DNA of 37,922 bases from Pseudomonadota bacterium (GCA_018816555.1 JAHIVT010000143.1:1-37922), one strand, 5' to 3'. Shown: positions 8,348-17,614, numbered from the stretch's first letter. The notes: generated by a model from the letters alone, not told the origin. Numbers and translations: made by a program.

Positions 8348-8369
8348 TTCAGTATGTTATATTACTGAA
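8348..8369. promoter_or_regulatory. Perfect dyad TTCAGTA-N8-TACTGAA upstream of the hybrid kinase
   Basis: A 7-bp perfect inverted repeat in AT-rich sequence lies between lnt and the hybrid kinase, ending 18 bp before its ATG. Its size and position suit a dimeric repressor or autoregulator site, but a short hairpin is also possible. No regulator is assigned. Confidence 0.35.
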
Positions 8370-8387
8370 CTCAGCAAAGAGAAACCA

Positions 8388-11300
8388 ATGCGCCTAGGAA
8401 TTCGCGGCAAGCTCATAACGATCTTTATTTTCATCAAGGTCATTCCCCTGATCCTGCTGGCCTGGCTGGCCATGAACGAGGTGAACAAACTCGGCATCTC
8501 GGTCAGCAGCCAGTCAGCCCAGATGGCAAAGGACACCAAGGATATTGTCGGCCAGATCGGTGGGCTGGCCACCGCGAATTCGATCATCGCCCTCGATGAA
8601 AAATCACGGGAGAGCATCGAAAGATTGACCACGGATACGGCCCGGGATGTAGCCTCTTTCCTGTATGAACGGGATGAAGATATTCTTACGGCAGCAAACC
8701 TTTCCCCCTCCGCAGAAAACTATCAGAATTTTCTTACCCCGCGCAGACATCCCACGGTTTTCCACGCTCCCTGGCAGCTCAGTCCTGACGGCGCAAGCTG
8801 GGTCCCCCCTCAGGAACATGACGATTCCCTGCCGGTCACCGCCCGGAATCCGGATAATGAAAAAGATTTCCACTACCGCCCGCCCGAGGCACAAGGCATC
8901 ACGGTGGAAAAACCCCTCTACCTGGAAATGACCTTCATCGATCTCGCAGGCAAAGAAAAGGTAAAGGTAACCACCACGGATTTGCTCCCGCAGACATTAG
9001 GGGACGTTTCCTGCAGAGAAAACACCTGGTGCAGAGCGGAGACCTATTTCTCCGAGCTGAAAAAACTGAAACCCGGAGAAATTTATGTCTCCGAGGTGAT
9101 CGGCCCCTACCTTCCCTCTCCCCTGATCGGCCCTTACACCAAAAAACGCTGCGAGGAGATGGGCATTCCCTTTGAACCGGAAAAAGCCGCATACGCGGGC
9201 AAGGAAAACCCGGAGGGCAAACGATTCCAGGGAATCATCCGCTGGGCCTCGCCGGTGACCAAAGCAGGACGGATCATCGGTTATGTGACCCTGGCCCTTG
9301 ATCACACCCATATCATGGAATTCACCGATCATATCGTCCCCACCGAAGAACGCTACTCGCCCATTTCCGACGCCGCCAGCGGCAATTACGCCTTTATGTG
9401 GGACTACAAGGGCCGCAATATCTCCCATCCCCGGGACTACTTTATCGTGGGTTATGATCCTGCTACCGGTGAAGAGGCGGTCCCCTGGCTCTCCAGCGAA
9501 ATTTACGACATGTGGCAGAAAAGCGGGCTTACCTTCGGCGAGTTTCAGAAAACCGCTCCGGTCTTTCTGGAACAGCGCCTGGCAAAAAAGCCGGCCGCCA
9601 GCCTGACCAAGGCGGGCATGGTGGGGCTTGACGGACGCTTTCTCAACTTCGCTCCCCAGTGCAGCGGCTGGCATACCCTGACCCAATACGGCGGTTCCGG
9701 CTCCTTTGTCATCTTCTGGAGCAATCTGTGGAAGCTCACCACGGCCTCCACCATACCCTATTACACCGGCATGTACAAAAACAGCCCCAGGGGATTCGGC
9801 TACGTGACCATCGGCGCCAATGTGGACGAGTTCCATAATGCCGCAACCCAGACCGCCTCACAGATCGCCGCCATCGAAAAGAATTTTGAAGGAAAACTGC
9901 TGGCGAAAAACGCCGCCAACCAGAAGTTCATGGCCGACGCCCTTGAGGACACTGCCCAAAAACTGTCTCTTTCCACCCTGTTCATGATCCTTGTGGTGAT
10001 CCTCATCGCCATCTGGATGGCCTCAAGCCTTACCGGAAAAATAACCCACATAATCCAGGGCATCAAACGTTTCCAGGACGGCAATTACGATCATCGCCTT
10101 GAAACCAGCAGCAGCGACGAGATGGGCCAGCTGGCCCGGGCATTCAACAACATGTCCGACGTCATCCAGGAATCCCTCAGACAGACCAAAATAGCCCGCC
10201 ACAAGGCGGAAGAGTCCGACCGGGCCAAAAGCCTGTTTCTGGCCAACATGTCCCATGAAATCCGCACCCCGCTGAACGCCATCATGGGCCTGACCGACCT
10301 GGTGCTCACCTCCGACGTGGACCCGAACCAGAAAAAATATCTCCATGCGGTGAAGACATCATCCGACCGGCTGCTGTCGGTTATCACGGATATCCTGGAT
10401 TTTTCTAAAATCGAGGCCGGCAAACTCGAACTCGTTGCCATCCCCTTCAACCTCCACGAAACCCTGGACAGCGTGCTGCAGATCCTCACCGTGAAGGCCC
10501 AGGGAAAAAATCTTGTCCTACAGCGCACGATCAGCTCCACAGTCCCGCCATTGCTGATCGGGGACCCGAACCGCCTGGTGCAGATCATTATCAACCTGGT
10601 AACCAACGGCATAAAATTCACCAATGTGGGCTCGGTGACCATACACGTCAACAGGGAAAAGATGACGGAAGACGGCAAGGTCATGCTCAAATTCAGCGTT
10701 ATCGATACAGGCATCGGCATCAGTCCGGAAAACCAGAAGCTGATCTTCCGGGCCTTTTCCCAGGTTGATCAGTCCCATATCCGCCGATTCGGCGGCACCG
10801 GTCTCGGCCTTTCCATCTCCTCCGAACTTGCCACTCTCATGGGCGGGACCATCGGGGTTTCCAGCACCCCGGGCAAAGGGTCAACCTTCTGGTTTAGTGC
10901 CTGCTTTGGATTGTCCGGCATCAATTCAGTCCATGATGAGCCTGAAAACGGCCAACTCACGGCGCTGCTCGGCAATAACAAAGATGCCCTGCGTAATATA
11001 AGGGTGCTGCTGGCCGAAGACGAAATAATCAACAGCATGATGGCCAAGGACATACTTGAACGCAAAGGGATGCTCGTCACCACGGTTGCAAACGGCGAGG
11101 AGGCGGTGGCAGCCTTTTCCGCAGACACATTCGACATCATCCTCATGGATGTGCAGATGCCCGACATTGACGGCTTTGAGGCGACAAGGAGGATACGGAC
11201 TCTGGAACGCGGGACCGGCACCCATATCCCGATTATCGCCTTAACCGCCCATGCCATGAAAGATTACCGCAACAAATGCCTGGAAAGCGGCATGGACGAT

Positions 11301-11402
11301 TATATCACCAAGCCCATCCAGCTTAATGAACTCTACCTTGCCATCGAAAGGCTGGTTGTCCGAAAAGAGGCAAATGGAGGGAAAGACCTCACTGCTCACT
11401 GA
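8388..11402 (+). CDS. Hybrid sensor histidine kinase with C-terminal receiver domain
   Basis: 1004 residues. Order: short cytoplasmic N-terminus, transmembrane helix ~10-30, a large (~490 residue) extracytoplasmic region probably of double-Cache type, transmembrane helix ~527-547, HAMP (~548-600), HisKA with MSHEIRTPLNAIMG (His623), HATPase_c with the usual N, G1 (DTGIGI) and G2 (GGTGLGLSI) boxes, and a receiver domain from ~870 (LLAEDE; Asp921 in LMDVQMPD; KPIQ). It should sense a periplasmic ligand, autophosphorylate and pass phosphate to Asp921. There is no HPt domain or output regulator next to it, so its partner is elsewhere. The extracytoplasmic region has four cysteines or more (SCRENTWC, RCEEMG), which could be disulfide-bonded or ligand binding. 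Starts at ATG 8388; a dyad lies just upstream. Confidence 0.93.
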   Translation: MRLGIRGKLITIFIFIKVIPLILLAWLAMNEVNKLGISVSSQSAQMAKDTKDIVGQIGGLATANSIIALDEKSRESIERLTTDTARDVASFLYERDEDILTAANLSPSAENYQNFLTPRRHPTVFHAPWQLSPDGASWVPPQEHDDSLPVTARNPDNEKDFHYRPPEAQGITVEKPLYLEMTFIDLAGKEKVKVTTTDLLPQTLGDVSCRENTWCRAETYFSELKKLKPGEIYVSEVIGPYLPSPLIGPYTKKRCEEMGIPFEPEKAAYAGKENPEGKRFQGIIRWASPVTKAGRIIGYVTLALDHTHIMEFTDHIVPTEERYSPISDAASGNYAFMWDYKGRNISHPRDYFIVGYDPATGEEAVPWLSSEIYDMWQKSGLTFGEFQKTAPVFLEQRLAKKPAASLTKAGMVGLDGRFLNFAPQCSGWHTLTQYGGSGSFVIFWSNLWKLTTASTIPYYTGMYKNSPRGFGYVTIGANVDEFHNAATQTASQIAAIEKNFEGKLLAKNAANQKFMADALEDTAQKLSLSTLFMILVVILIAIWMASSLTGKITHIIQGIKRFQDGNYDHRLETSSSDEMGQLARAFNNMSDVIQESLRQTKIARHKAEESDRAKSLFLANMSHEIRTPLNAIMGLTDLVLTSDVDPNQKKYLHAVKTSSDRLLSVITDILDFSKIEAGKLELVAIPFNLHETLDSVLQILTVKAQGKNLVLQRTISSTVPPLLIGDPNRLVQIIINLVTNGIKFTNVGSVTIHVNREKMTEDGKVMLKFSVIDTGIGISPENQKLIFRAFSQVDQSHIRRFGGTGLGLSISSELATLMGGTIGVSSTPGKGSTFWFSACFGLSGINSVHDEPENGQLTALLGNNKDALRNIRVLLAEDEIINSMMAKDILERKGMLVTTVANGEEAVAAFSADTFDIILMDVQMPDIDGFEATRRIRTLERGTGTHIPIIALTAHAMKDYRNKCLESGMDDYITKPIQLNELYLAIERLVVRKEANGGKDLTAH

Positions 11403-11496
11403 GATTTTGTTGTCGCTTTTTTTTCTTTGGGTTATTATGTCGAATTGCTTAACAGGAATACATCTCTCTTTCACCTTTACTCATAAGAAAAAATAT

Positions 11497-12592
11497 ATGT
11501 CTGCAGAACTGAAACAAAAACTCCAGGAAATTCAATTAAGGCTGATGGCCTTGAAGGAGCATCTTTGAATTAGCCGACAAGACAGAAAAATTGCGGGAAC
11601 TCGAGCAGAAAACCACTCATCCCGCCTTCTGGAACGATGCGGAAACGGCTAAAAATGTGCAGCAGGCAATCAGCCGGCTACAGGAGCCCATTGATGGTTA
11701 TGAGTCTTTAAACCACCTGATGGAAGACGCCGAGGTGCTGCTGGAGCTTGCCGTCAGTGAACAGGACGCGGAAACCGAGCAGGAGGCACGGCAGACCCTC
11801 AAAGTGCTGGATGAAAGAATTGCCGCCTTTGAACTGGAATGCATGTTTTCCGGTGAACATGATGCGAATAATGCCATGCTCACCATCCATGCCGGCGCAG
11901 GGGGCACGGAGGCACAGGACTGGGTCAGCATTCTGCTGCGCATGTATATGCGCTGGGCGGAAGATAAAGGCCTTACTGCGGAAATACTTGACTGGCAGCC
12001 CGGAGATGAGGCTGGGGTGAAAAGCGCCACCATCATGATCAAGGGACGCTATGCTTACGGCTATCTCCGTTCGGAAATGGGTATTCACCGCCTGGTGCGT
12101 ATTTCCCCCTTTGATGCCGGGGGCAGGCGCCACACCTCTTTCGCTTCGGTTTTTATCTTCCCCGAACTTGATGACACCATCGTGGTTGATATCAACGAAA
12201 AGGACCTGCGCATTGACACTTACCGGGCCAGCGGCGCCGGCGGCCAGCATGTCAACAAGACCAGCTCAGCCATCCGCATCACCCATCTGCCGACCAACAC
12301 TGTTGTCCAGTGCCAGAATGAACGCTCCCAGCACCGCAACAAGGACACGGCTATGAAGATGCTCAAATCGCGGCTGTATGAGCGGGAAAGGCTATTGCAG
12401 CGGGAGCAGCGCGACGAACTGGGAGGCGAGAAAAAGGAAATCGCCTGGGGCAGCCAGATCAGGTCCTATGTCATGCAGCCCTACCAGCTGATAAAGGATC
12501 ATCGTACCAATCATGAAACCGGCAATGTGGATGCAGTCCTTGATGGCGTCCTCGATCCGTTCATCAAGGCGTATCTGCTCTGGCAGAAGTGA
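11497..12592 (+). CDS. prfB: Peptide chain release factor 2, programmed +1 frameshift
   Basis: Frame 0 runs from ATG 11497 for 23 codons to an in-frame TGA at 11566-11568; the main frame then continues from 11567 to 12592. The junction reads AAGGAG-CAT-CTT-TGA, the classic internal Shine-Dalgarno plus CTT slip codon plus TGA. Joined, the product is 364 residues, the normal RF2 length. The product recognises UGA and UAA and triggers peptide release. Seen: the SPF anticodon-like tripeptide (RISPFDAGG), the catalytic GGQ (SGAGGQHVNKTSSAIR) and the conserved C-terminal HRTNHETGNVDAVLDG. The frameshift gives autoregulation: low RF2 slows decoding of TGA and favours slippage. Confidence 0.97.
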
Positions 12593-13833
12593 AAAAGACA
12601 GATAAACAGCAGGCAGCAGGTGATCAATGCGCCAAATGCGGAGCATGCACCGCTGTCTGCCCGGTTTATCAGGTAACCGGCCGTGAATCCCTCACCGCCC
12701 GGGGCAGACTGCATTTGTTGAGCCGCCTCACCAACCCCGCTTCCGCTGTCTTCGGCAAAATCGTCTCCGCCTGCCTACTGTGCGGCTCCTGCCTCGATGC
12801 CTGCCCCAGGAAAATCGACACCCTCTCCCCGTTGATCAGCGCCCGTGAGCAATTACCGCTGTCTGCCCGGCACCAGTTTCTGGAAAAGCTCGTGGCCAGA
12901 AAAACCCTTACCTCTCCCCGGCTGCTCGCAGGTCTTGCCGCCCTCCGACAAAAATTGCTGCACTACCTGCCGGAAACAAGCGGCCTGTGGCTGAAACTGG
13001 CTCTGCTGCCCGAGGACTTTTCACCAGAGGATACTCAGCCTCTCTTGCCTGCCGTCCAGCAGAACGGCGTTCAGCCTGCGGTCAGCTACTTCAGCGGCTG
13101 CCTGGCCCGCTATCTGAGCCCCGACATCAGCGCTGCCACCGATTTTCTCAGCCGCCGGGTTACCGGCAGCCCCTTGCTGATCCCAGGGGAGCAGGCCTGC
13201 TGCGGCCTGGCCTCTTTTGCCGCCGGCAGTAGAAAGGAGGCCCAGGACCTGGCCAGAAAAAACATCGCAGCCTTTGCCGGCAATGCCCTTCCTATCCTCA
13301 CCTCCTGCGCCTCCTGCTACAGCCACCTGCGCTCCTATCCCGTCCTGCTGGCCGATGACCCGCACTGGCGCGGACAGGCAGAGGATTTCAGCGCCAGGGT
13401 GCGGGAATTTTCCCGTTTTTTCCTGGAGGCCGGTCTTGCCCCACCCGTCGGCCCAGAGACTGGAGAGCCGGCGGATACTGCCGGCATTTTCTACCACGAT
13501 CCCTGTCATCTCCGCTTCGGCCCGGAAAAAATCATTGACCAGCCGCGCCGTCTGCTCAAAAATATCACTGGATCACCACCCCTGGAGCTTGCCGGCGGGC
13601 CGCACTGCTGCGGTCAGGGCGGACTTTTCCATATCGCCCATCCCCATCTGTCGCAGCAGATTTTAGCCGGCCCTCTGGCGCAATTTCTGGAACTATCGGC
13701 TTCCCATGTTGTCACAACCTGCAGTGGCTGCCTGCTGCAATGGCAGCAGGGATTAGGACAGGCCGGACTCCCTGACCGGGCATGCCACCTGGCGGTTTTG
13801 CTGGCCAGGATCATCCGGCAGAAAGGCGGATAA
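12589..13833 (+). CDS. GlcF/HdrD-like iron-sulfur oxidoreductase with two CCG domains
   Basis: 414 residues. N-terminal 2[4Fe-4S] ferredoxin-like region: CAKCGACTAVCP and CLLCGSCLDACP. Then two cysteine-rich (CCG) domains: YFSGCLARY ... ACCGLASF ... TSCASCYSHL and YHDPCHLRFG ... PHCCGQGG ... TTCSGCLLQW. This is the architecture of glycolate oxidase subunit GlcF, LldE-like proteins and heterodisulfide reductase HdrD. No flavin (GlcD-like) partner is adjacent, so the electron donor is not defined; oxidation of a 2-hydroxy acid such as glycolate or lactate is the usual role. Starts at a GTG (12589) overlapping the prfB stop by 4 nt (GTGA). Cytoplasmic: no signal peptide. Confidence 0.85.
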   Translation: MKKTDKQQAAGDQCAKCGACTAVCPVYQVTGRESLTARGRLHLLSRLTNPASAVFGKIVSACLLCGSCLDACPRKIDTLSPLISAREQLPLSARHQFLEKLVARKTLTSPRLLAGLAALRQKLLHYLPETSGLWLKLALLPEDFSPEDTQPLLPAVQQNGVQPAVSYFSGCLARYLSPDISAATDFLSRRVTGSPLLIPGEQACCGLASFAAGSRKEAQDLARKNIAAFAGNALPILTSCASCYSHLRSYPVLLADDPHWRGQAEDFSARVREFSRFFLEAGLAPPVGPETGEPADTAGIFYHDPCHLRFGPEKIIDQPRRLLKNITGSPPLELAGGPHCCGQGGLFHIAHPHLSQQILAGPLAQFLELSASHVVTTCSGCLLQWQQGLGQAGLPDRACHLAVLLARIIRQKGG

Positions 13834-13862
13834 AGGAACCCTGCGTCCCGCCTTGATCACCT
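13823..13862 (+). terminator. Possible weak terminator after the Fe-S protein gene
   Basis: AAGGCGG (13823-13829) pairs with CCGCCTT (13848-13854) across an 18-nt loop, followed after a few bases by a short T run at 13863-13867. The loop is long and the T run is offset, so function as an intrinsic terminator is uncertain. Confidence 0.3.
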
Positions 13863-13974
13863 TTTTCAAATCCTGTCAAAATAACAGTTGAAAATTATCA
13901 GCGGATCAAGAACAATTGTCGGCAACCAAACATATCTTGCCACTATCTCTTCCACTTATCTATCAGGAGGTTGT

Positions 13975-14835
13975 ATGAGAATAAAAACTTTTTTTCTAAC
14001 ATTTATCTGCGCCATGGGTATCTGCCTCACGGCACAGGCTGAGATTGATTCCGAGATCAGCAATTCCTTCAAGGCAGCCGATGCCCCTCTTGATCTTGCC
14101 AGTTCCGTTAACGGCAAATATGTCTTTGTTTTAAGCAAAGGCAGCGTGAGTATTTACACCAATGACGGCAAGCTGGAGGATGCCATTGCCGTTGATCCCT
14201 CCTTCAACCGCATTTCCGTCTCCGGGCTGGATCTGGCCAATCTTGAAGACAAAATTTTTCTCAGCAGCGAATCCACGGGTAAGGTGCAGGAACTGAGCTA
14301 TTCCTTTATTGTCTCCATCGACATCACCAATGCCCCTTTCCTCGGCATGCCCGAAGCCCCGGTATCCATTGTCATTTTCAGCGACTTTCAATGCCCTTAC
14401 TGCTCCAAACTCGGGCCGACCTTTGATGACATTCTGAAAAAGAATCCGGAAACCGTCAAAATCGCCTACAAACACTTTCCCATCCGTGGCCATGCCCAGG
14501 GTATGCCCGCCGCCATTGCCGCCATTGCCGCCCAGAAACAGGGGAAATTCTGGCAGTATCATGATCTTCTCTTTCAGAACATGAGAGATCTCAAGCCTGA
14601 GAAATACCTTGAATTGGCTACATCTCTCGGTCTGAACATGGATCAGTTCAAAAAAGAAATGGCTGATCCGCAGAGCATGGCCCAGGTCAACAAGGACCAG
14701 CAGGACGGCATCAGTGCCGGGGTGAAGGGAACACCTTCCGTTTTTATCAACGGCAGAAAAGTCAAAGACAGAACCGTTCCCGGCATGCAGAAACTCATTG
14801 ACGAGGAACTGGCCAAAATCAAGAGCCATCAATAA
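13975..14835 (+). CDS. Exported DsbA-family thioredoxin-fold protein with N-terminal extension
   Basis: 286 residues. ATG 13975 follows an excellent AGGAGG 5 nt upstream; the protein starts with a Sec signal peptide (RIKTFFLTFICAMGICLTAQA). Residues ~25-115 are a beta-rich region (GKYVFVLSKGSVSIYTNDG) of unclear fold, possibly a propeller-blade-like module. From ~118 to the end is a DsbA/thioredoxin domain: VSIVIFSDFQCPYCSKLGP with a CPYC active site, KHFPIRGHAQ, WQYHDLLFQN, and the cis-Pro loop GVKGTPSVFING. It probably acts as a periplasmic thiol oxidase or disulfide isomerase. The CPYC dipeptide resembles BdbD/DsbA-like proteins rather than DsbA CPHC. No DsbB is adjacent. Confidence 0.87.
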   Translation: MRIKTFFLTFICAMGICLTAQAEIDSEISNSFKAADAPLDLASSVNGKYVFVLSKGSVSIYTNDGKLEDAIAVDPSFNRISVSGLDLANLEDKIFLSSESTGKVQELSYSFIVSIDITNAPFLGMPEAPVSIVIFSDFQCPYCSKLGPTFDDILKKNPETVKIAYKHFPIRGHAQGMPAAIAAIAAQKQGKFWQYHDLLFQNMRDLKPEKYLELATSLGLNMDQFKKEMADPQSMAQVNKDQQDGISAGVKGTPSVFINGRKVKDRTVPGMQKLIDEELAKIKSHQ

Positions 14836-14842
14836 TTTCCCC

Positions 14843-15850
14843 ATGCTGAATACGGCCACACAGAAACAACTCTCTTTCACCGATAACGAAGCGGCCCGCC
14901 TGCTGTATGGCGACCTGAACCGCAATCTGCTGGCCATTGAAAAGGCGGTGGGAGTTACGGTCAAGGCCAGGGGAACGACCCTGACCATCTCCGGCCTTGA
15001 CCACGATGTAACAACTACCGCCGCCACCCTCAATCAGCTGTATGATCTCATCGTCACCGGCTATCCGATCTATGCGGCGGATGTGGCCTATGCGCTGAGA
15101 ATCATGGAGCGCTCACCCCAGACCAACCTGAAGGAAATCTTTCTCGATCAGGTCTATATCACGGCCAAGCACAGGATTGTCTCACCCAAGAGCATCAACC
15201 AGAAACTCTATATCGACGCCATCCGCAACAACGACATCGCCTTCGGCATCGGACCTGCCGGCACCGGCAAAACATATCTGGCCGTGGCCATGGCCATCGC
15301 CGCCTACAGCGCCAATCAGGTCAAATCCATCATTCTCACCAGGCCGGCGGTGGAGGCCGGTGAAAACCTTGGTTTTCTGCCCGGCGATCTGGTGCAAAAA
15401 ATCAATCCCTACCTGAGGCCGCTGCATGACGCCCTTAATGACATGCTCGGTCGTGAACGGGCCAAGGAACTGGAGGAACGGGAAATCATCGAGATCGCGC
15501 CTCTTGCCTTCATGCGTGGCCGCACCTTAAACAATGCCTTTGTCATTCTCGATGAGGCCCAGAACACCACCCCGGCGCAGATGAAGATGTTTCTCACCCG
15601 CCTTGGCTTTAATTCCAAAGCAGTCATAACCGGTGACATCACCCAGATAGACCTCCCCCACGACCGGGGTTCAGGACTGATCCACGCCTCCAGAATCCTG
15701 AAAAAAATAAAGGGAATCTCCTTCAGCTATTTCAGTGATGTTGACGTGGTTCGCCATCCCCTGGTGCAGCAGATTATACGGGCCTATGAAAAACAAGAAA
15801 AAAGTCACCTGAAAAAGGAGAAAGGTGATGCCCGTTCTGCTCAGAAGTGA
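14843..15850 (+). CDS. phoH: PhoH-like ATPase (YbeZ family)
   Basis: 335 residues. An N-terminal KH-like or small domain (~1-110) is followed by a P-loop ATPase: Walker A GPAGTGKTYLAVAMA, TRPAVEAGENLGFLPGD, Walker B AFVILDEAQNTTPAQM, and GDITQIDLPHDRGSGL. The family is a predicted RNA-associated ATPase working with YbeY. Here ybeY overlaps the 3' end by 23 bp, the same pairing as E. coli ybeZ-ybeY. Start chosen at ATG 14843, 8 nt after the preceding stop; a reading with an earlier start would overlap the DsbA-like gene and add non-family residues. Confidence 0.93.
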   Translation: MLNTATQKQLSFTDNEAARLLYGDLNRNLLAIEKAVGVTVKARGTTLTISGLDHDVTTTAATLNQLYDLIVTGYPIYAADVAYALRIMERSPQTNLKEIFLDQVYITAKHRIVSPKSINQKLYIDAIRNNDIAFGIGPAGTGKTYLAVAMAIAAYSANQVKSIILTRPAVEAGENLGFLPGDLVQKINPYLRPLHDALNDMLGRERAKELEEREIIEIAPLAFMRGRTLNNAFVILDEAQNTTPAQMKMFLTRLGFNSKAVITGDITQIDLPHDRGSGLIHASRILKKIKGISFSYFSDVDVVRHPLVQQIIRAYEKQEKSHLKKEKGDARSAQK

Positions 15851-16289
15851 AGTCAAACCACTGCCAGTCACCCTTGCCTGGTTGAAAAAAACCGCCACCG
15901 CACTGCTCAGGCATGCGGACAGGAAGCATTGTGAATTAAGCATCCTGCTGGTTGATGACAGCCGCATGACCGAGCTCAATACCACCTACCGGGGCATCAA
16001 CAAACCGACCAATGTGCTGTCCTTTCCCATGGCTGACGACCCTTCCTCACCTGCACCACACCTGCTGGGAGATATCGTTATTTCCCTCGATACCGCGGCA
16101 CGGGAGGCTCTGGCTTGTAGCATGACCCTGGAAGATTATATCTCCGTCCTGCTTGTCCATGGCCTTGTGCATCTACTTGGTTATGACCATGAGCTTGGAG
16201 AAGATGATGCCGAGGAGATGACGGCACGGGAAAAAGAACTGCTGCAGCAGTTGAGCGGCGCAAAGGTGCTTGCCCCTTTATCTGAATAG
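15828..16289 (+). CDS. ybeY: Endoribonuclease YbeY / rRNA maturation factor
   Basis: 153 residues. Zinc-dependent single-strand RNase involved in 16S rRNA 3'-end maturation and ribosome quality control. The three-His zinc motif HGxxHLxGYDH is seen as HGLVHLLGYDH near 115-125, with NTTYRGINKPTNVLSFPM and LGDIVIS upstream. ATG 15828 follows AAAGGAG with 7-nt spacing and overlaps phoH, indicating coupled translation. Confidence 0.95.
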   Translation: MPVLLRSEVKPLPVTLAWLKKTATALLRHADRKHCELSILLVDDSRMTELNTTYRGINKPTNVLSFPMADDPSSPAPHLLGDIVISLDTAAREALACSMTLEDYISVLLVHGLVHLLGYDHELGEDDAEEMTAREKELLQQLSGAKVLAPLSE

Positions 16290-16360
16290 GGGTATTTTAG
16301 GATCCGGGGAGAGTGTCTAAAGTACTTTAAGCACTTCAATAGATTATCTTGAGGGAAAAA

Positions 16361-17074
16361 ATGGTAAAGCTTGCCATAAACGTCGATCACGTTGCCACCC
16401 TGAGACAGGCCAGAGGCATTGACGAACCTGACCCGGTTCTTGCCGCCGGTATCTGCGAACTGGCCGGGGCGGCAGGTATTGTTGTTCACCTGCGGGAAGA
16501 CCGCCGCCATATCCAGGACAGGGATGTGATCCTCCTGCGCCAGACGGTTAAGACCAAGCTCAATCTGGAAATGGGGGCAGCCGAGGAAATCATCAATATC
16601 GCGCTCAATCTGAAACCGGATATGGTGACCCTGGTGCCGGAAAAAAGAGCGGAACTGACCACGGAAGGCGGCCTTGACGTCATCGGCCAGGAGCATCATC
16701 TCAGTAGTGTCATCGCCCAGATGACCGATGCCGGCATTCCGGTCAGCCTGTTTATCAATCCTGATACCGAACAGATCAAGGCAGCCAAAAGGGTTGGCGC
16801 CACCTTTGTTGAAATACACACGGGTCGTTACAGCGATGCGACAAGTGAAGTGGAAGAAAACAGGGAATTTGCCATGATTGTGGCGGCGGTGGATACTGCC
16901 CATGATCTGGGCCTGCGGATCAATGCCGGTCACGGTTTGAATTACCTGAATACGGCCAGGATTGCCGCGCTTGGCAAAATCGAAGAGCTCAGTATCGGCC
17001 ATGCGGTGATGGCCAGGGCCATCTATGTGGGACTGGACCAGGCGGTGCGGGAGATGCGCGCCCTCTGCTGCTGA
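16361..17074 (+). CDS. pdxJ: Pyridoxine 5'-phosphate synthase
   Basis: 237 residues, the family length. Condenses 3-amino-2-oxopropyl phosphate (1-amino-acetone 3-phosphate) with 1-deoxy-D-xylulose 5-phosphate to give pyridoxine 5'-phosphate in DXP-dependent vitamin B6 synthesis. Seen: [16 protein letters not shown] at the N-terminus, [14 protein letters not shown] (phosphate/substrate site), [28 protein letters not shown], and [10 protein letters not shown] ... [14 protein letters not shown] 16361 was preferred over an upstream TTG because the conserved VKLxINVDHVA begins here. Follows ybeY in the same direction with a 71-bp gap. Confidence 0.96.
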   Translation: MVKLAINVDHVATLRQARGIDEPDPVLAAGICELAGAAGIVVHLREDRRHIQDRDVILLRQTVKTKLNLEMGAAEEIINIALNLKPDMVTLVPEKRAELTTEGGLDVIGQEHHLSSVIAQMTDAGIPVSLFINPDTEQIKAAKRVGATFVEIHTGRYSDATSEVEENREFAMIVAAVDTAHDLGLRINAGHGLNYLNTARIAALGKIEELSIGHAVMARAIYVGLDQAVREMRALCC

Positions 17075-17095
17075 ATAAATGATTCCTGCGGTATG

Positions 17096-17521
17096 TCACC
17101 TGAAGCTTGAGTACGTGCCGCCGCCGGCTACCAGAGGGGAAACATAACACTCACCCCGGCGTATCCTGTCCACCGCTATATAGAGCTCCGTATCGGCATT
17201 TTCTTTGAGCAGATACCCTTCCGCCCCGGCGGCCAAAACATAATCCACGTATTCCTTTTCCCTGTGCATGGTCAGAATCAGAATTTTTACGTTCGGATAG
17301 ACCATTTTTATCTCACGGGTTGCGGCCAGCCCATGATGATTGGGCATGGAGATGCCCCAGATCACCATATCAGGCGGCTCTTTTTGAAAAAAATCAAGGA
17401 GCCTCAGGTCGTCCCCCGCCTCCCCGATTACCTTCAGTCCTCCTGCACCTTCGAGAAGATCCTTTACGCACTGGCGAAACATGGCATGATCATCTGCCAA
17501 TAATATACGATACGCGCCCAC
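17096..17521 (-). CDS. Degenerate orphan receiver domain lacking phospho-acceptor Asp
   Basis: 141 residues, receiver fold only. It is clearly a paralogue of the NarL-type regulator at 18836-19498 (shared LADDHAMFRQ, ATREIKM, KILILTMH, AGAEGYLLKE, ADTEL). The acidic pocket (Asp10, Asp11) and Lys (LLKE) remain, but the phospho-acceptor position reads MVIWGISMP: Gly56 replaces the Asp of VILDISMP. The LuxR-type helix-turn-helix is gone; the frame stops after GGGTYSSFR with no HTH remnant before pdxJ. Begins with GTG (17521) after a GGGGGA stretch. It may act as a phosphorylation-independent decoy or partner of the kinase/regulator pair, or be a decaying duplicate. Convergent with pdxJ. Confidence 0.75.
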   Translation of the reverse strand: MGAYRILLADDHAMFRQCVKDLLEGAGGLKVIGEAGDDLRLLDFFQKEPPDMVIWGISMPNHHGLAATREIKMVYPNVKILILTMHREKEYVDYVLAAGAEGYLLKENADTELYIAVDRIRRGECYVSPLVAGGGTYSSFR

Positions 17522-17572
17522 TATCAGTTCCCCCAGTCCATAACTCTCTCATTGCCTTGCCTCACCCTGGTC

Positions 17573-17614
17573 AAAACGAAACAGGCCCCCCGGCAAATCC
17601 GGGAGACCTGTTTC
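17573..17614 (-). terminator. Strong hairpin, likely intrinsic terminator of the repeat-protein gene
   Basis: On the minus strand GAAACAGGTCTCCCGG pairs with CCGGGGGGCCTGTTTC across a 5-nt loop. The stem has 16 bp with two G-U wobbles that are only allowed in the minus-strand RNA, followed by GTTTTG. It lies between the repeat-protein gene and the orphan receiver gene. Confidence 0.6.
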
